Assembly (NCBI GenBank): GCA_023666645.1
Contig: JAMPBP010000009.1
Coordinates: forward strand, 1-48,394
DNA length: 48,394 bases
Direction: 5' to 3'
From: Clostridiales bacterium
GTDB taxonomy: Bacteria; Bacteroidota; Bacteroidia; Bacteroidales; Muribaculaceae
Positions 8,777-16,716 of this stretch are shown piece by piece. The notes beneath the pieces are model-generated. The model worked only from the letters and a program-made list of their open reading frames with translations, did no database searches and had not been told where the DNA came from. The number at the start of each line of letters is the position of its first letter. Position 1 is the stretch's first letter. Made by a program: the position numbers and the translations under genes.

Positions 8777-9283
8777 ATGAACAAAGAACTACTGACACAG
8801 GCATTCGAGCGGCTTCATGACCGACTGCTTTCACGCGCGAGAGCTATACTCCCGAGTGATGAAGATGCCCGTGATGTGCTCCAGGAAGCTTTTTACCGAT
8901 TATGGAAAGCAACACCTGAATTGACGGAGCAGAGTCATGCCGAAGGAATGATGGTCAGGACAGTCAACAATCTCGCAATAGACAGCTACCGCAGTTCCCA
9001 AAGACATGTTGAGGTGGAACTTAACAGCAATATAACCGATCTACCCGATGACGATAATGATGAACGGCAAGCACTATTTAATAACGTGAACGCTATCATC
9101 GCGCGCAACCTCACCAAGCGGGACCGCGAGATTCTGTTAAAGCGTGACAGCATGGGTTGGGATTTTGAAGATATCGCTTATGAGTACGGACTCACACCGG
9201 CCAATGTGAGAGTCATCATATCCAGGGCCCGCCACACTGTTAGAGAAATATACATGAAAACAAAAAAACAGGACCTATCATGA
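8777..9283 (+). CDS. ECF-type RNA polymerase sigma factor
   Basis: Directs RNA polymerase to a dedicated promoter set. With the ATG at 8777 it has 168 residues, the usual ECF length; upstream in-frame TTG codons are less likely. Region 2 is at about 5-75, with DEDARDVLQEAFYRLWK (35-51) and VRTVNNLAIDSYRSSQR (66-82), the core-binding and -10 recognition part. Region 4 is at about 105-155, with a helix-turn-helix DFEDIAYEYGLTPANVRVII. The stop overlaps the next start by 4 bases (ATGA), so translation is coupled to the anti-sigma-like gene. First gene of a five-gene operon ending at 12158; autoregulation is usual for such operons, but no promoter of the standard type could be placed in front of it. 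Confidence 0.92.
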   Translation: MNKELLTQAFERLHDRLLSRARAILPSDEDARDVLQEAFYRLWKATPELTEQSHAEGMMVRTVNNLAIDSYRSSQRHVEVELNSNITDLPDDDNDERQALFNNVNAIIARNLTKRDREILLKRDSMGWDFEDIAYEYGLTPANVRVIISRARHTVREIYMKTKKQDLS

Positions 9284-9762
9284 CACATGAACAACTTGAC
9301 ATACTGATACAAAGATACTTCGACGGTGATACCTCTGTCGCTGAGGAACGTGCATTGAAAAAGGAGCTTATTGACAGCCGCCACTGCAGTCCACTGTGTC
9401 AGGAAGCACGAGCTGTAATGGGATACATAACAGTTGCGTCACAAAACAACACTAATAAAACAACAGGTTCAAAGCGGTTGCTCAGAATAGCTGCCTCACT
9501 AATCTTCTTAGCTGCGACAGGCAGTATAATAGGCTATCTATCATCAGGGAATCACACCAACCGGAACAATGAAAATTTAGCATGGATCAATGGAGTCAAG
9601 ACCGACAGCAACCAATTGGTAAATGATCTTGTTGCCGAGAGCCTCGACTATCTTGCACTTGGAATCGACTTGACTGAAGAACGCACTGCCGAGAGCTTGA
9701 TGGAAGTTTCTGATATTTATGAGGAACTAAACGGAGATTCTTCAATGGATATTAACAATTAA
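9280..9762 (+). CDS. Putative anti-sigma factor, single-pass membrane protein
   Basis: 160 residues. The N-terminal part (1-50) includes MTHEQLDILIQRYFDGDTSV followed by AEERALKKEL, which resembles the start of FecR and other anti-sigma proteins of this phylum. A membrane span is at about 70-88 (IAASLIFLAATGSIIGYL). The C-terminal periplasmic part (90-160) is acidic and ends SMDINN. The zinc-binding HxxxCxxC of classic ZAS anti-sigma factors is absent; only C37 and C41 occur. The 4-bp overlap with the sigma gene and the topology are the main arguments for an anti-sigma role. The protein itself matches no family I can name with certainty. Confidence 0.7.
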   Translation: MTHEQLDILIQRYFDGDTSVAEERALKKELIDSRHCSPLCQEARAVMGYITVASQNNTNKTTGSKRLLRIAASLIFLAATGSIIGYLSSGNHTNRNNENLAWINGVKTDSNQLVNDLVAESLDYLALGIDLTEERTAESLMEVSDIYEELNGDSSMDINN

Positions 9763-9825
9763 ACACCCTCTAAGAATAGCCTTTGAGCAAATGACAGTAC
9801 CGATAATATCAAAAACAATAATAAC

Positions 9826-10314
9826 ATGAAACGACTTTTATTTATCATAGTTCTAACTCTTACGATAACAACGACCGGCATGTCGCAGGAAGGATTGAAC
9901 ATAGGGCGTTTCTTTACTGAACAATTTCTTTCTCAGCCCGATGTAACAGCTGTAACCATTGAAGGGGAGACACTCAAGAAGTGGGAATGTGATATATCGC
10001 TTTACCGCAGCATCATTGTTGTTGACAATGCAGCCATAGCCCAGGAAATGGAGAAGGCTGTAAAACATGACGGAGCAAATGCCCGCGAACGCACGGTCTC
10101 CATGACATCAGGACATATATATTTCGGTATGTATGTTCTGCCTCCGAAAAAAAGGGATGTAAACCGATTCATAATCTTCATGCGTAGCCGTGACAAAAAT
10201 AATCGTGACAAGATTGACAACCTGCGCACCGACCTCTTTTATATCGAGGGGAAAACATCGCCTGAAGAATTCAATTCGATGCTTCGTTCAATAAAGAAAT
10301 CAAAAAATCAGTAA
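9826..10314 (+). CDS. DUF4252 domain protein, exported
   Basis: 162 residues with a signal peptide (1-20, LLFIIVLTLTITTTGMSQ) and no lipobox cysteine. The mature part resembles DUF4252 proteins of Bacteroidota, which are often next to ECF sigma genes: an N-terminal helix FFTEQFLSQPDVTAVTIEG, then alternating strands ending YIEGKTSPEEFNSMLRSI. The function of the family is not known. The position between the anti-sigma-like gene and two beta-barrel genes suggests a role in an envelope response. Confidence 0.8.
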   Translation: MKRLLFIIVLTLTITTTGMSQEGLNIGRFFTEQFLSQPDVTAVTIEGETLKKWECDISLYRSIIVVDNAAIAQEMEKAVKHDGANARERTVSMTSGHIYFGMYVLPPKKRDVNRFIIFMRSRDKNNRDKIDNLRTDLFYIEGKTSPEEFNSMLRSIKKSKNQ

Positions 10315-10338
10315 CTATAACTCAACTTCACTTTGACT

Positions 10339-11238
10339 ATGAAGCTAATGAAACTAACACTATCCTTACTGTTCTTACTACCGCTTACAGGCGTAGCACT
10401 TGAACCACAGACCCCCGACACCATAAAGGTTATCAACAATGCCAGGGTGGTAACCGTGACACGCAATGATAATAAGACTATCCTGAAAGCTATAATACCC
10501 GATACTGGGGACGGAACCTCAGGAAATCTTTATACTTATGAGATCAGTGTCGATGAAAACGTCATCAATGAAAACATTGAGCCCGATGACATATTGCTCA
10601 AGCTACCATTTGCTGCAAATAAAGGGAACCGTAACTCAAAGCGGCATCACAGAACAAAGTCGAGCTTAGCTATCCTCAAATACATGTACTGGGGATGGAA
10701 TTTCAATTATGATGGCAATACAGGCCTCAACAATTGTTTCGAATTAGGCATAGCCGACCTGATTGGTGTGGATTGGGAAACCTCAAGCAAGACCACCCTT
10801 GGCATAGGTGTGGGATTTGGATACAACAGAGTCACCTCGTCCAAACATGCACTCTTTGCCAAGGATGGTGATGCACTGACACTGGTTACGGCTCCTGATG
10901 ACAGAGATGTGAAATTTGCCAGATGGGACACCTGGCGTTTTCAAGTGCCGTTGATGTATAGCCAGAAACTGGCGTCAAACTTCGGGTTTGGACTCGCCGC
11001 CATCATCAATTTCAACACCTATTCCACAGCAACCAACCGCTATATCAGCAATGACACAAGATATACCGAGACACTAAAAAGAATAAACATGAGATTACTG
11101 ACAGTCGATTTCATGTTTACGATTGGAATAGTAAACAACATAGGTGTATATGCCAAATGGAGTCCGGTTACAGCTATGCAGCCTGCCTATGGACCCTCAT
11201 TCCGCAATTTCTCGACAGGAATTAATATCAACTTCTAA
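10339..11238 (+). CDS. Outer-membrane beta-barrel protein (first of pair)
   Basis: About 299 residues with a signal peptide (LTLSLLFLLPLTGVAL). The N-terminal third (to about 100) is a soluble region with DTIKVINNARVVTVTRND and a basic RNSKRHHRTKS linker. From about 110 to the end there are alternating hydrophobic strands rich in aromatic residues and asparagine, ending FRNFSTGININF, as in outer-membrane barrels that finish with phenylalanine. Marker segments SQKLASNFGFG, NFNTYS and NNIGVYAKWSPV recur in the next gene. The function is unknown; a porin-like or surface-signal role is only a guess. A TTG at 10333 and an ATG at 10348 are alternative starts. Confidence 0.75.
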   Translation: MKLMKLTLSLLFLLPLTGVALEPQTPDTIKVINNARVVTVTRNDNKTILKAIIPDTGDGTSGNLYTYEISVDENVINENIEPDDILLKLPFAANKGNRNSKRHHRTKSSLAILKYMYWGWNFNYDGNTGLNNCFELGIADLIGVDWETSSKTTLGIGVGFGYNRVTSSKHALFAKDGDALTLVTAPDDRDVKFARWDTWRFQVPLMYSQKLASNFGFGLAAIINFNTYSTATNRYISNDTRYTETLKRINMRLLTVDFMFTIGIVNNIGVYAKWSPVTAMQPAYGPSFRNFSTGININF

Positions 11239-11264
11239 CACCCTCAACATATAAATAAAGCTAC

Positions 11265-12158
11265 ATGAAACGATATATCATAAGCATCACCACTGCTTTG
11301 CTTCCTCTTTTCACAATGCTCGCAAGCTCATCGACTGAACACTCGGACACGCTTATTCACATAAGCAAAATGTCCAATGTTATAATTTCGGAATCTGAAT
11401 CAGGCATAACAGTAAAGGTTGACAACTGTGACAACAATGGGGAGACGACGATTCTCATTGCCGACTATAACAAGAATAGCACAGTGTCAACCAACCAGCA
11501 TCAGAGCCGGTTTCATGAATTGACATTCAATTCATGTGCAATAGGACTGAAAAGCAATCACCATTGGGATTGTGTCACAGGCGGTTTCAACATAGGTCTT
11601 GTAAATGCAGTCGGTCAACCGGCCGATATGGGATTACAATGGTCAAAATCCTTTGAAATAGGTTGGGTCAACGCCATTGCATTGAGATACAACTATAAAA
11701 AATTTTCCATATCGCTGGGCTTAGGATTTGACTGGCGCAACTATAAAATGACGGGGAGTTCACATTATATGGTCAAAGACATCTCCAACGGAATAGCATT
11801 AAAGCCCTATGAAGAGAATAATAAACCAGGATTTTCACGAATTAAGGTTTTCAGTCTTGGATTTCCGCTGCTATGTTCTCAGAAGATTCCAGGAACAACT
11901 ATCTCGGTCACTGCTGGAGCTATTCTTAATCTCAACACCCATGTTTCACTTCTCTCCAAGTATCTCAATAAAGAAGGTAATGAGGTAGAGGAATATGCCG
12001 ATATCAAACATAGGCGCGTGAGCTATGATCTCTATGGCGCGATCAAATTATACAAGAACATAGGTTTATACATAAGATACTCACCACAAAGCGTTCTGAA
12101 AAGCACTTCACCCTTCCAGTTCAAGCCTATGTCGGTAGGTCTCACTTTCCTGCTATAA
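11265..12158 (+). CDS. Outer-membrane beta-barrel protein (second of pair)
   Basis: 297 residues with a signal peptide (IISITTALLPLFTMLASSS). The layout matches the preceding gene: N-terminal region with SDTLIHISKMSNVIISE, then a barrel with SQKIPGTTISV, LNLNTHVS, YKNIGLYIRYSPQSV and a final VGLTFLL. Shared spacing of these markers shows the two genes are diverged tandem duplicates. It is the last gene of the sigma-factor operon, starting 26 bases after its neighbour. No enzymatic motif is visible. Confidence 0.75.
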   Translation: MKRYIISITTALLPLFTMLASSSTEHSDTLIHISKMSNVIISESESGITVKVDNCDNNGETTILIADYNKNSTVSTNQHQSRFHELTFNSCAIGLKSNHHWDCVTGGFNIGLVNAVGQPADMGLQWSKSFEIGWVNAIALRYNYKKFSISLGLGFDWRNYKMTGSSHYMVKDISNGIALKPYEENNKPGFSRIKVFSLGFPLLCSQKIPGTTISVTAGAILNLNTHVSLLSKYLNKEGNEVEEYADIKHRRVSYDLYGAIKLYKNIGLYIRYSPQSVLKSTSPFQFKPMSVGLTFLL

Positions 12159-12196
12159 GGGTATAACCAGCCCCCATACAAAAAGTCTCAAGATTA

Positions 12197-12244
12197 TGAA
12201 CTGCCCCCAAAAAGTTAGACACAAAACTTTTTGGGGGCACTTCA
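12197..12244. mobile_element. 48-bp palindromic mini-element with 4-bp target repeat
   Basis: Two 20-base arms (12197-12216 and 12225-12244) are inverted copies with one mismatch, around an 8-base centre. The element begins TGAACTGCCCCC and ends with TTCA; the arms look like the termini of IS3-family elements of the IS150 group. ATTA occurs immediately on both sides (12193-12196 and 12245-12248), as a 4-bp target duplication would. It has no coding capacity. It lies between convergent genes and could also act as a bidirectional transcription barrier, though it lacks a T run outside the stem. Confidence 0.6.
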
Positions 12245-12274
12245 ATTATGGTCGTGGGACTTTTTTTGTTGGAG

Positions 12275-13213
12275 CTAAAAGGGTTTACGGTATTTATCGG
12301 GCGCCACGTCATCAAGTATACTCAGATAGGAATTGTAACGCGACTGAGCAATCAAATTATTTTTCACAGCCTCAATTACCGCACAATGTGGCTCGTGAGT
12401 ATGGGTACAGTCACCGAAACGACAATTGCGCCCAGTCTCAAATATTTCAGGGAAATAATGTGACACCTCGTGCTCGGCCATCTCTATAGTTCCAAAACCG
12501 CGTATACCCGGGGTATCTATTATCCAACTATCGGGAGCGTCGGGCAAGGGAAACATTTCAGAAAAGGTAGTGGTGTGCATTCCTTGATCATGCGCATCAG
12601 ATATCGTTGCTGTGCGTTGGTTCAATCCAGGAATGAGATCGTTGATTATTGTACTTTTCCCGACGCCCGAATTGCCAGACAGCAAAGTAACCTTTCCTAC
12701 CATTTCATGGCGAAGGGAATCGATACCATCACCATTCTTAGCACAAATTCTGAAGCATTTATATCCTATGGACGAATACAGATAGGAAACCGCGTCTAAG
12801 AGTTCAAGCCCCTCGGTCTCATTCATGATAAGGTCAATCTTATTGAAAATAAGAATTGCATTGACTCGGTAGGCTTCAGCCGTTGCAAGGAAACGGTCGA
12901 TGAATGTCGTGGAAGTGACAGGATGGGCAAGAGTCACAACGAGCGCAGCGGTATCGATATTTGCGGCAAGGATGTGGGATTCCTTTGACAGGTTGCTTGC
13001 ACGCCTTATAATATAATTGCGCCGAGGTTGAATGGCAGTTATAAATGCTGTCCCATCACTATTCCTCAATATCGACACATGGTCTCCAACGGCTACAGGA
13101 TTGGTTGTGCGCAATCCTTTAAGACGAAAGTTACCCTTAATCTTACAATTGATCAACTCTCCCCCAGGAGAGAGTACAACATACCAGCTACCGGTATTTT
13201 TTACTACTAACAT
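12275..13213 (-). CDS. rsgA: Ribosome small-subunit-dependent GTPase A
   Basis: Circularly permuted GTPase acting late in 30S ribosome assembly. 312 residues from the ATG at 13213. An OB-fold (about 1-70, with [19 protein letters not shown]) is followed by the permuted G motifs: FNKID (123-127), then GNSGVGKS (180-187), then DTPGIRGFG (233-241). A zinc knuckle follows with C264, C269, a histidine at 271 or 273 and C277. In-frame ATG codons at 13225 and 13255 exist, but the promoter at 13234-13264 would place them at or upstream of the RNA start, and homologues begin near [11 protein letters not shown]. Monocistronic, convergent with the sigma operon. Confidence 0.95.
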   Translation of the reverse strand: MLVVKNTGSWYVVLSPGGELINCKIKGNFRLKGLRTTNPVAVGDHVSILRNSDGTAFITAIQPRRNYIIRRASNLSKESHILAANIDTAALVVTLAHPVTSTTFIDRFLATAEAYRVNAILIFNKIDLIMNETEGLELLDAVSYLYSSIGYKCFRICAKNGDGIDSLRHEMVGKVTLLSGNSGVGKSTIINDLIPGLNQRTATISDAHDQGMHTTTFSEMFPLPDAPDSWIIDTPGIRGFGTIEMAEHEVSHYFPEIFETGRNCRFGDCTHTHEPHCAVIEAVKNNLIAQSRYNSYLSILDDVAPDKYRKPF

Positions 13214-13233
13214 AGGATATTCCATAGTGGCTA

Positions 13234-13264
13234 CAAAGTTACTTATTTGCATCATCTATAACAA
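13234..13264 (-). promoter_or_regulatory. Promoter of rsgA
   Basis: On the minus strand TTG (13264-13262), 20 bases, TAACTTTG (13241-13234). The RNA would start near 13227, leaving a leader of about 14 bases before the ATG at 13213. Confidence 0.6.
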
Positions 13265-13342
13265 AAAAGGCCCAATAAAATAGCGATTGTAGCAAATTAT
13301 TGTACAAAATAGATTCAAAGTGTGAATTTTATTAAATTTTAA

Positions 13343-13373
13343 TTGCTAATAATTAAAATTAGATTTAATTTTG
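13343..13373 (+). promoter_or_regulatory. Promoter of the winged-helix gene
   Basis: TTG (13343-13345), 20 bases, TAATTTTG (13366-13373), in a very AT-rich stretch. The RNA would start near 13380, about 60 bases ahead of the ATG at 13443. Confidence 0.6.
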
Positions 13374-13442
13374 TGAAATTATTGAACCAAATAGGTATAA
13401 ACACATTATAGTTTTAAACACTAAAAAAGAAAGGAAACAATC

Positions 13443-13658
13443 ATGAACATCGAACAAATCGGAACGAATGCCGGCCTTGTGTGGAATGCCCTTAACGAGG
13501 CTGATGTATTAGGAGTAAAACAGATAAAGAAAATGACCAAACTGAAGGATAAGGAAATATTTGCCGCTCTCGGTTGGTTGGCTCGTGAAGGTAAGATTAA
13601 CGCTGAGGAGAGCGAAGACGGCAAGGAAATACTTGTTTCGCTCGTTCAAGGTTGCTAA
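13443..13658 (+). CDS. Winged helix-turn-helix protein (DUF2582 type)
   Basis: 71-residue protein consisting of one winged helix: NAGLVWNALNEADVLGVKQI (9-28), the recognition helix around DKEIFAALGWLAREGKI (36-52) and a short wing ending VSLVQGC. This matches DUF2582-type small proteins found widely in Bacteroidales. It may bind DNA, but no target or ligand can be read from the sequence. It stands alone with its own promoter, and the leader carries AAAGAAAGGAAACAATC just ahead of the ATG, a purine-rich ribosome-binding region. Confidence 0.85.
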   Translation: MNIEQIGTNAGLVWNALNEADVLGVKQIKKMTKLKDKEIFAALGWLAREGKINAEESEDGKEILVSLVQGC

Positions 13659-13713
13659 ACGACCAATACAATGACAAGGCGTCAATAAGCCTATACACCA
13701 TCTCGATAAGAGA

Positions 13714-13780
13714 CTATACAGGAAACCCCTCAAAGTGACATTTATTATGAATATGTCGACTTGAGGGGTTTCCTGTATAG
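13714..13780. repeat. Perfect 20-bp inverted repeat between convergent genes
   Basis: CTATACAGGAAACCCCTCAA (13714-13733) recurs as an exact inverted copy at 13761-13780. The centre adds further pairing (GACAT with ATGTC), giving a stem of nearly 28 bp. It lies between the winged-helix gene and the oppositely oriented MFS gene and probably acts as a bidirectional terminator, although neither side has a T run. Confidence 0.6.
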
Positions 13781-13795
13781 TGTAGTATAGTGTAG
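13776..13795. repeat. Tandem decamer repeat
   Basis: TATAGTGTAG occurs twice in direct succession (13776-13785, 13786-13795), starting inside the right arm of the adjacent inverted repeat. No function is evident. Confidence 0.5.
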
Positions 13796-13806
13796 GGTAG
13801 AGATGC

Positions 13807-15315
13807 CTATTCTTCGGCAGCTTCCATCTCGGCTTCATCAACAGCGGCTGTAGCCTTGATATTAGGCATTTCCAAGCCGTAATGTTTCTTCTTGTCGAGT
13901 TGCTTCAAATAGAATGCAAGCAGAAGTGCCATCACACCAAAGCAAGCAAAGATAATCATAGGTATGGTATAGTCGTAGTGAATGAAGAATCCATCGGGCG
14001 TTTCCACACCAAGAGCCTTCCATTCCTCAAGTTGCAATAACTGAGCCTGAACCTCGGGATTGCTTGCGTTGACACCATCGAGAACATATCCAATAAGAAG
14101 AGGCACAAGACACAATCCAATGTTCTGCACCCAGAAGATAAGACAATAAGCACTTCCGAGCACTTTTTCCTCAATAATTTTAGGAACCGAAGGCCACAGG
14201 GCAGCAGGTACAAGAGCAAAAGATATACCCAGCACAACAATAGTAATATAAGCTATAATCTTACTGTGTGTAGCCGGGAGCAGGAACGCAAATACCAAGT
14301 GGCATATAATCAGCAACACAGCTCCATATATGAGCATTGAAGCGCCCTTGCCCTTACGGTCAAGGAAATTGCCGAGGAACACAGTCACCACTGCAGCACC
14401 AATTGGGAACCAACGGAAAATATCTGATGCTTCTTTAGCCGAGATATCACCTATGTTGCATTGTAACATCTCGGCACCGTAGGCCTGGAATGGGAAGATT
14501 GCCGAGTAGTACAGCACGCACAACAGGGCTACGACCCAGAAAATCTGGCTTGAAAAAATTTTCTTTATATCGGATGCCTTGAATTCCTCTTCCCCGCCAT
14601 CTGCGTTATCAGCGTTCTTTCCCAATTGCTTGTCAAGACGTGTATCCATAACACAGAATACGCAATAAGTAATAAGACCTATACACACGAGAATGGTACA
14701 GAAAGCGACGGGGGCAACCACCGAACCAAATGAATCTGCAATAAAAGGAGAAATCGAGAAGATTGCAAATACACCGATACGGGCTATCGCCATCTCCAAT
14801 CCCATGGCAAGTGCCATTTCCTTACCCTTGAACCACTTGGCTATAGCTTTGGAGACTGTGGTTCCGGCCATTTCACATCCGCAACCAAAAATCATGAAAC
14901 CAAGCGATGCCATCTTGGCACTTGCCGGCATAGAAGTCCACCATGAGTTGAGCCAGGCTTCAAAGCCGGTTCCAGCCATGTAGCTGCTGATTCCATAAAG
15001 CTTGATTAAAGCACCGATCACCATCAGAGATGCCGAGAGTACACCGGTGAAGCGTATTCCGGTTTTATCGAGAATAAAACCGGCAATAATAAGGAAACCG
15101 CACACATTGAGTATATACTCAGAGGCACGGTAGGTACCATAGGAAGCTGATGACCAATCGAGCCCCTCGGGAGGATTCAGGCCCACAAGACTCTTGAGCG
15201 GAGCCATCACATCTACAAACATATAGGCGAAGAACATCATCAGAGCAATCAAAATGAGAGCCGTCCAACGCGCCCATGCTTTGTCGTTTAGATAAAGTTG
15301 AACTTGTTTTGTCAT
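13807..15315 (-). CDS. Major facilitator superfamily transporter
   Basis: Inner-membrane carrier of 502 residues with about twelve hydrophobic spans, beginning ARWTALILIALMMFFAYMFV (15-34). Charged loops fit the family: LDKTGIRFTG after the second span and a matching LDRKGKGASML in the second half, the usual A-like motifs of MFS proteins. A hydrophilic central loop (about 220-245, DKQLGKNADNADGGEEEF) joins the halves, and the C-terminus is acidic. The substrate is not evident; a nutrient or metabolite uptake role is likely. It is monocistronic. Confidence 0.85.
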   Translation of the reverse strand: MTKQVQLYLNDKAWARWTALILIALMMFFAYMFVDVMAPLKSLVGLNPPEGLDWSSASYGTYRASEYILNVCGFLIIAGFILDKTGIRFTGVLSASLMVIGALIKLYGISSYMAGTGFEAWLNSWWTSMPASAKMASLGFMIFGCGCEMAGTTVSKAIAKWFKGKEMALAMGLEMAIARIGVFAIFSISPFIADSFGSVVAPVAFCTILVCIGLITYCVFCVMDTRLDKQLGKNADNADGGEEEFKASDIKKIFSSQIFWVVALLCVLYYSAIFPFQAYGAEMLQCNIGDISAKEASDIFRWFPIGAAVVTVFLGNFLDRKGKGASMLIYGAVLLIICHLVFAFLLPATHSKIIAYITIVVLGISFALVPAALWPSVPKIIEEKVLGSAYCLIFWVQNIGLCLVPLLIGYVLDGVNASNPEVQAQLLQLEEWKALGVETPDGFFIHYDYTIPMIIFACFGVMALLLAFYLKQLDKKKHYGLEMPNIKATAAVDEAEMEAAEE

Positions 15316-15387
15316 AATGTGTTATTTTAATATGATTGATTTATCACATAATTAGTCACAATAGTGCAAAATTAGCGAAAATTATCA

Positions 15388-15395
15388 TATATTTG
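15388..15395 (+). promoter_or_regulatory. Candidate -7 box for the AI-2E-family gene
   Basis: TATATTTG matches the TAnnTTTG consensus about 60 bases before the gene at 15454. The -33 position has only GTG (15364-15366), so the assignment is weaker than for other promoters in the window. On the opposite strand TAATTTTG (15374-15367) may serve the divergent MFS gene. Confidence 0.35.
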
Positions 15396-15453
15396 TATCA
15401 CAACACTAATATTTTCATCACATAGGGATTACTTGGATTTCCCGTAACGTTTT

Positions 15454-16605
15454 ATGACTATGGCATTTCTTGACAGTCGACCTTATACATTTGACCGCGT
15501 AGTAAGAATAGTGTTTTCGCTGGCAATCTTTGTTGGTGTAATCTATTTGCTTGATATACTCAAGGGAGTACTCCTCCCATTCTGCATTGCATGTCTGGTA
15601 GCATACTTGCTTGAACCTATTGTTCAGTACCACCGGCATTTACTCCATCTCAAGGGGCGTTTTCTGGCCATATTTCTATCTCTGATTGAAGTTACAGCTG
15701 TGCTTGGGCTACTTGCCTATCTCTTTGTCCCCGCCATTATTAAGGAGACCCATCAGATGGGGGAGATGCTCGTAAAGTATGCCGAATCGACAACACTTCA
15801 CGTCCCGTTTCTGCCAGACTCCCTGCATGAACTGTTGAGGGCTCATATTGATTTCAAATCACTGGCTAAACATATCACTACCGACGATATAAACGCCATG
15901 CTTTCACAAGGTTCATCAATACTTAATGATGGACTACGTATCATTATCAATGTACTAAGCTGGTTTATCGTCTTCTTGTATGTCATTTTCATAATGCTTG
16001 ATTATGAGCGGCTGATGCTAAGTTTCAAACTTATGGTACCCCATAAATATCGCCATATATGCTACAAGATAGGTAATGACATCAAGACGAGCATGAACCG
16101 CTACTTCAGGGGTCAGGCTCTCATTGCCTTGATTGTGGCAGTGATATATTCGGCCGGATTCTCTATAGTGGGGCTACCGCTCGGTATTGTCATAGGATTG
16201 TTTAACGGACTGCTGTTCATGGTTCCTTACCTGGTATATGTCTCAATTATTCCGGTCACGTTACTGTGCCTGGTGTGCTCGGTCGACCAAAGCATTGATT
16301 TCTGGACCATATGGCTTGAATGTGCAATGGTATATGTAGTTGCCCAGTCTATCGCCGACCTTATTCTCACTCCTAAAATCATGGGCAAGGCGATGGGGAT
16401 GAATCCTGCCATCATTCTGCTATCTCTTTCTGTATGGGGCACGTTACTTGGATTCCTCGGAATGATAATAGCACTTCCTCTGACCGCGCTTATAATATCC
16501 TACTATGAACAGTATGTCATAAACCGTAGGGATGGTACCTCAAACAAACTCAAGCAACTTGAAATAAACAATATCGAACAAATTTCCAATATTAATAAAT
16601 CATAG
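15454..16605 (+). CDS. AI-2E family transporter (PerM-like)
   Basis: 383-residue polytopic membrane protein of the AI-2E/PerM family; members include a putative autoinducer-2 exporter and Na+/H+ antiporters, so transport is likely but the substrate is open. Hydrophobic spans occur near 20-50 (AIFVGVIYLLDILKGVLLPF), 70-90, 160-180 and in a C-terminal cluster from about 220 to 350 (GLPLGIVIGLFNGLLFMVPY). The characteristic PKIMGKAMGMNPAIILLSLS is near 309-328. The soluble segment at 95-150 lies between spans. An ATG at 15460 is an equally good start. A strong terminator follows. Confidence 0.88.
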   Translation: MTMAFLDSRPYTFDRVVRIVFSLAIFVGVIYLLDILKGVLLPFCIACLVAYLLEPIVQYHRHLLHLKGRFLAIFLSLIEVTAVLGLLAYLFVPAIIKETHQMGEMLVKYAESTTLHVPFLPDSLHELLRAHIDFKSLAKHITTDDINAMLSQGSSILNDGLRIIINVLSWFIVFLYVIFIMLDYERLMLSFKLMVPHKYRHICYKIGNDIKTSMNRYFRGQALIALIVAVIYSAGFSIVGLPLGIVIGLFNGLLFMVPYLVYVSIIPVTLLCLVCSVDQSIDFWTIWLECAMVYVVAQSIADLILTPKIMGKAMGMNPAIILLSLSVWGTLLGFLGMIIALPLTALIISYYEQYVINRRDGTSNKLKQLEINNIEQISNINKS

Positions 16606-16632
16606 AAAGTCCTTACCTATTATATAATGAGA

Positions 16633-16678
16633 ACCGCATAGTACTGACACCCCAGAGGGTCAATGCTATGCGGTTTTT
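16633..16678 (+). terminator. Intrinsic terminator after AI-2E-family gene
   Basis: ACCGCATAG (16633-16641) pairs with CTATGCGGT (16666-16674), with further pairing inside, then TTTTT. It ends the plus-strand transcript and lies just past the end of the convergent efflux operon. Confidence 0.8.
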
Positions 16679-16716
16679 ACCGATTGCCTTTCACAGCTCT
16701 ATGACAAGTAAAGTGT

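Noticed and set aside
12196-12489. Plus-strand frame across the mini-element and rsgA end
   Set aside because: It crosses the palindrome and is antisense to rsgA, with no recognisable features.
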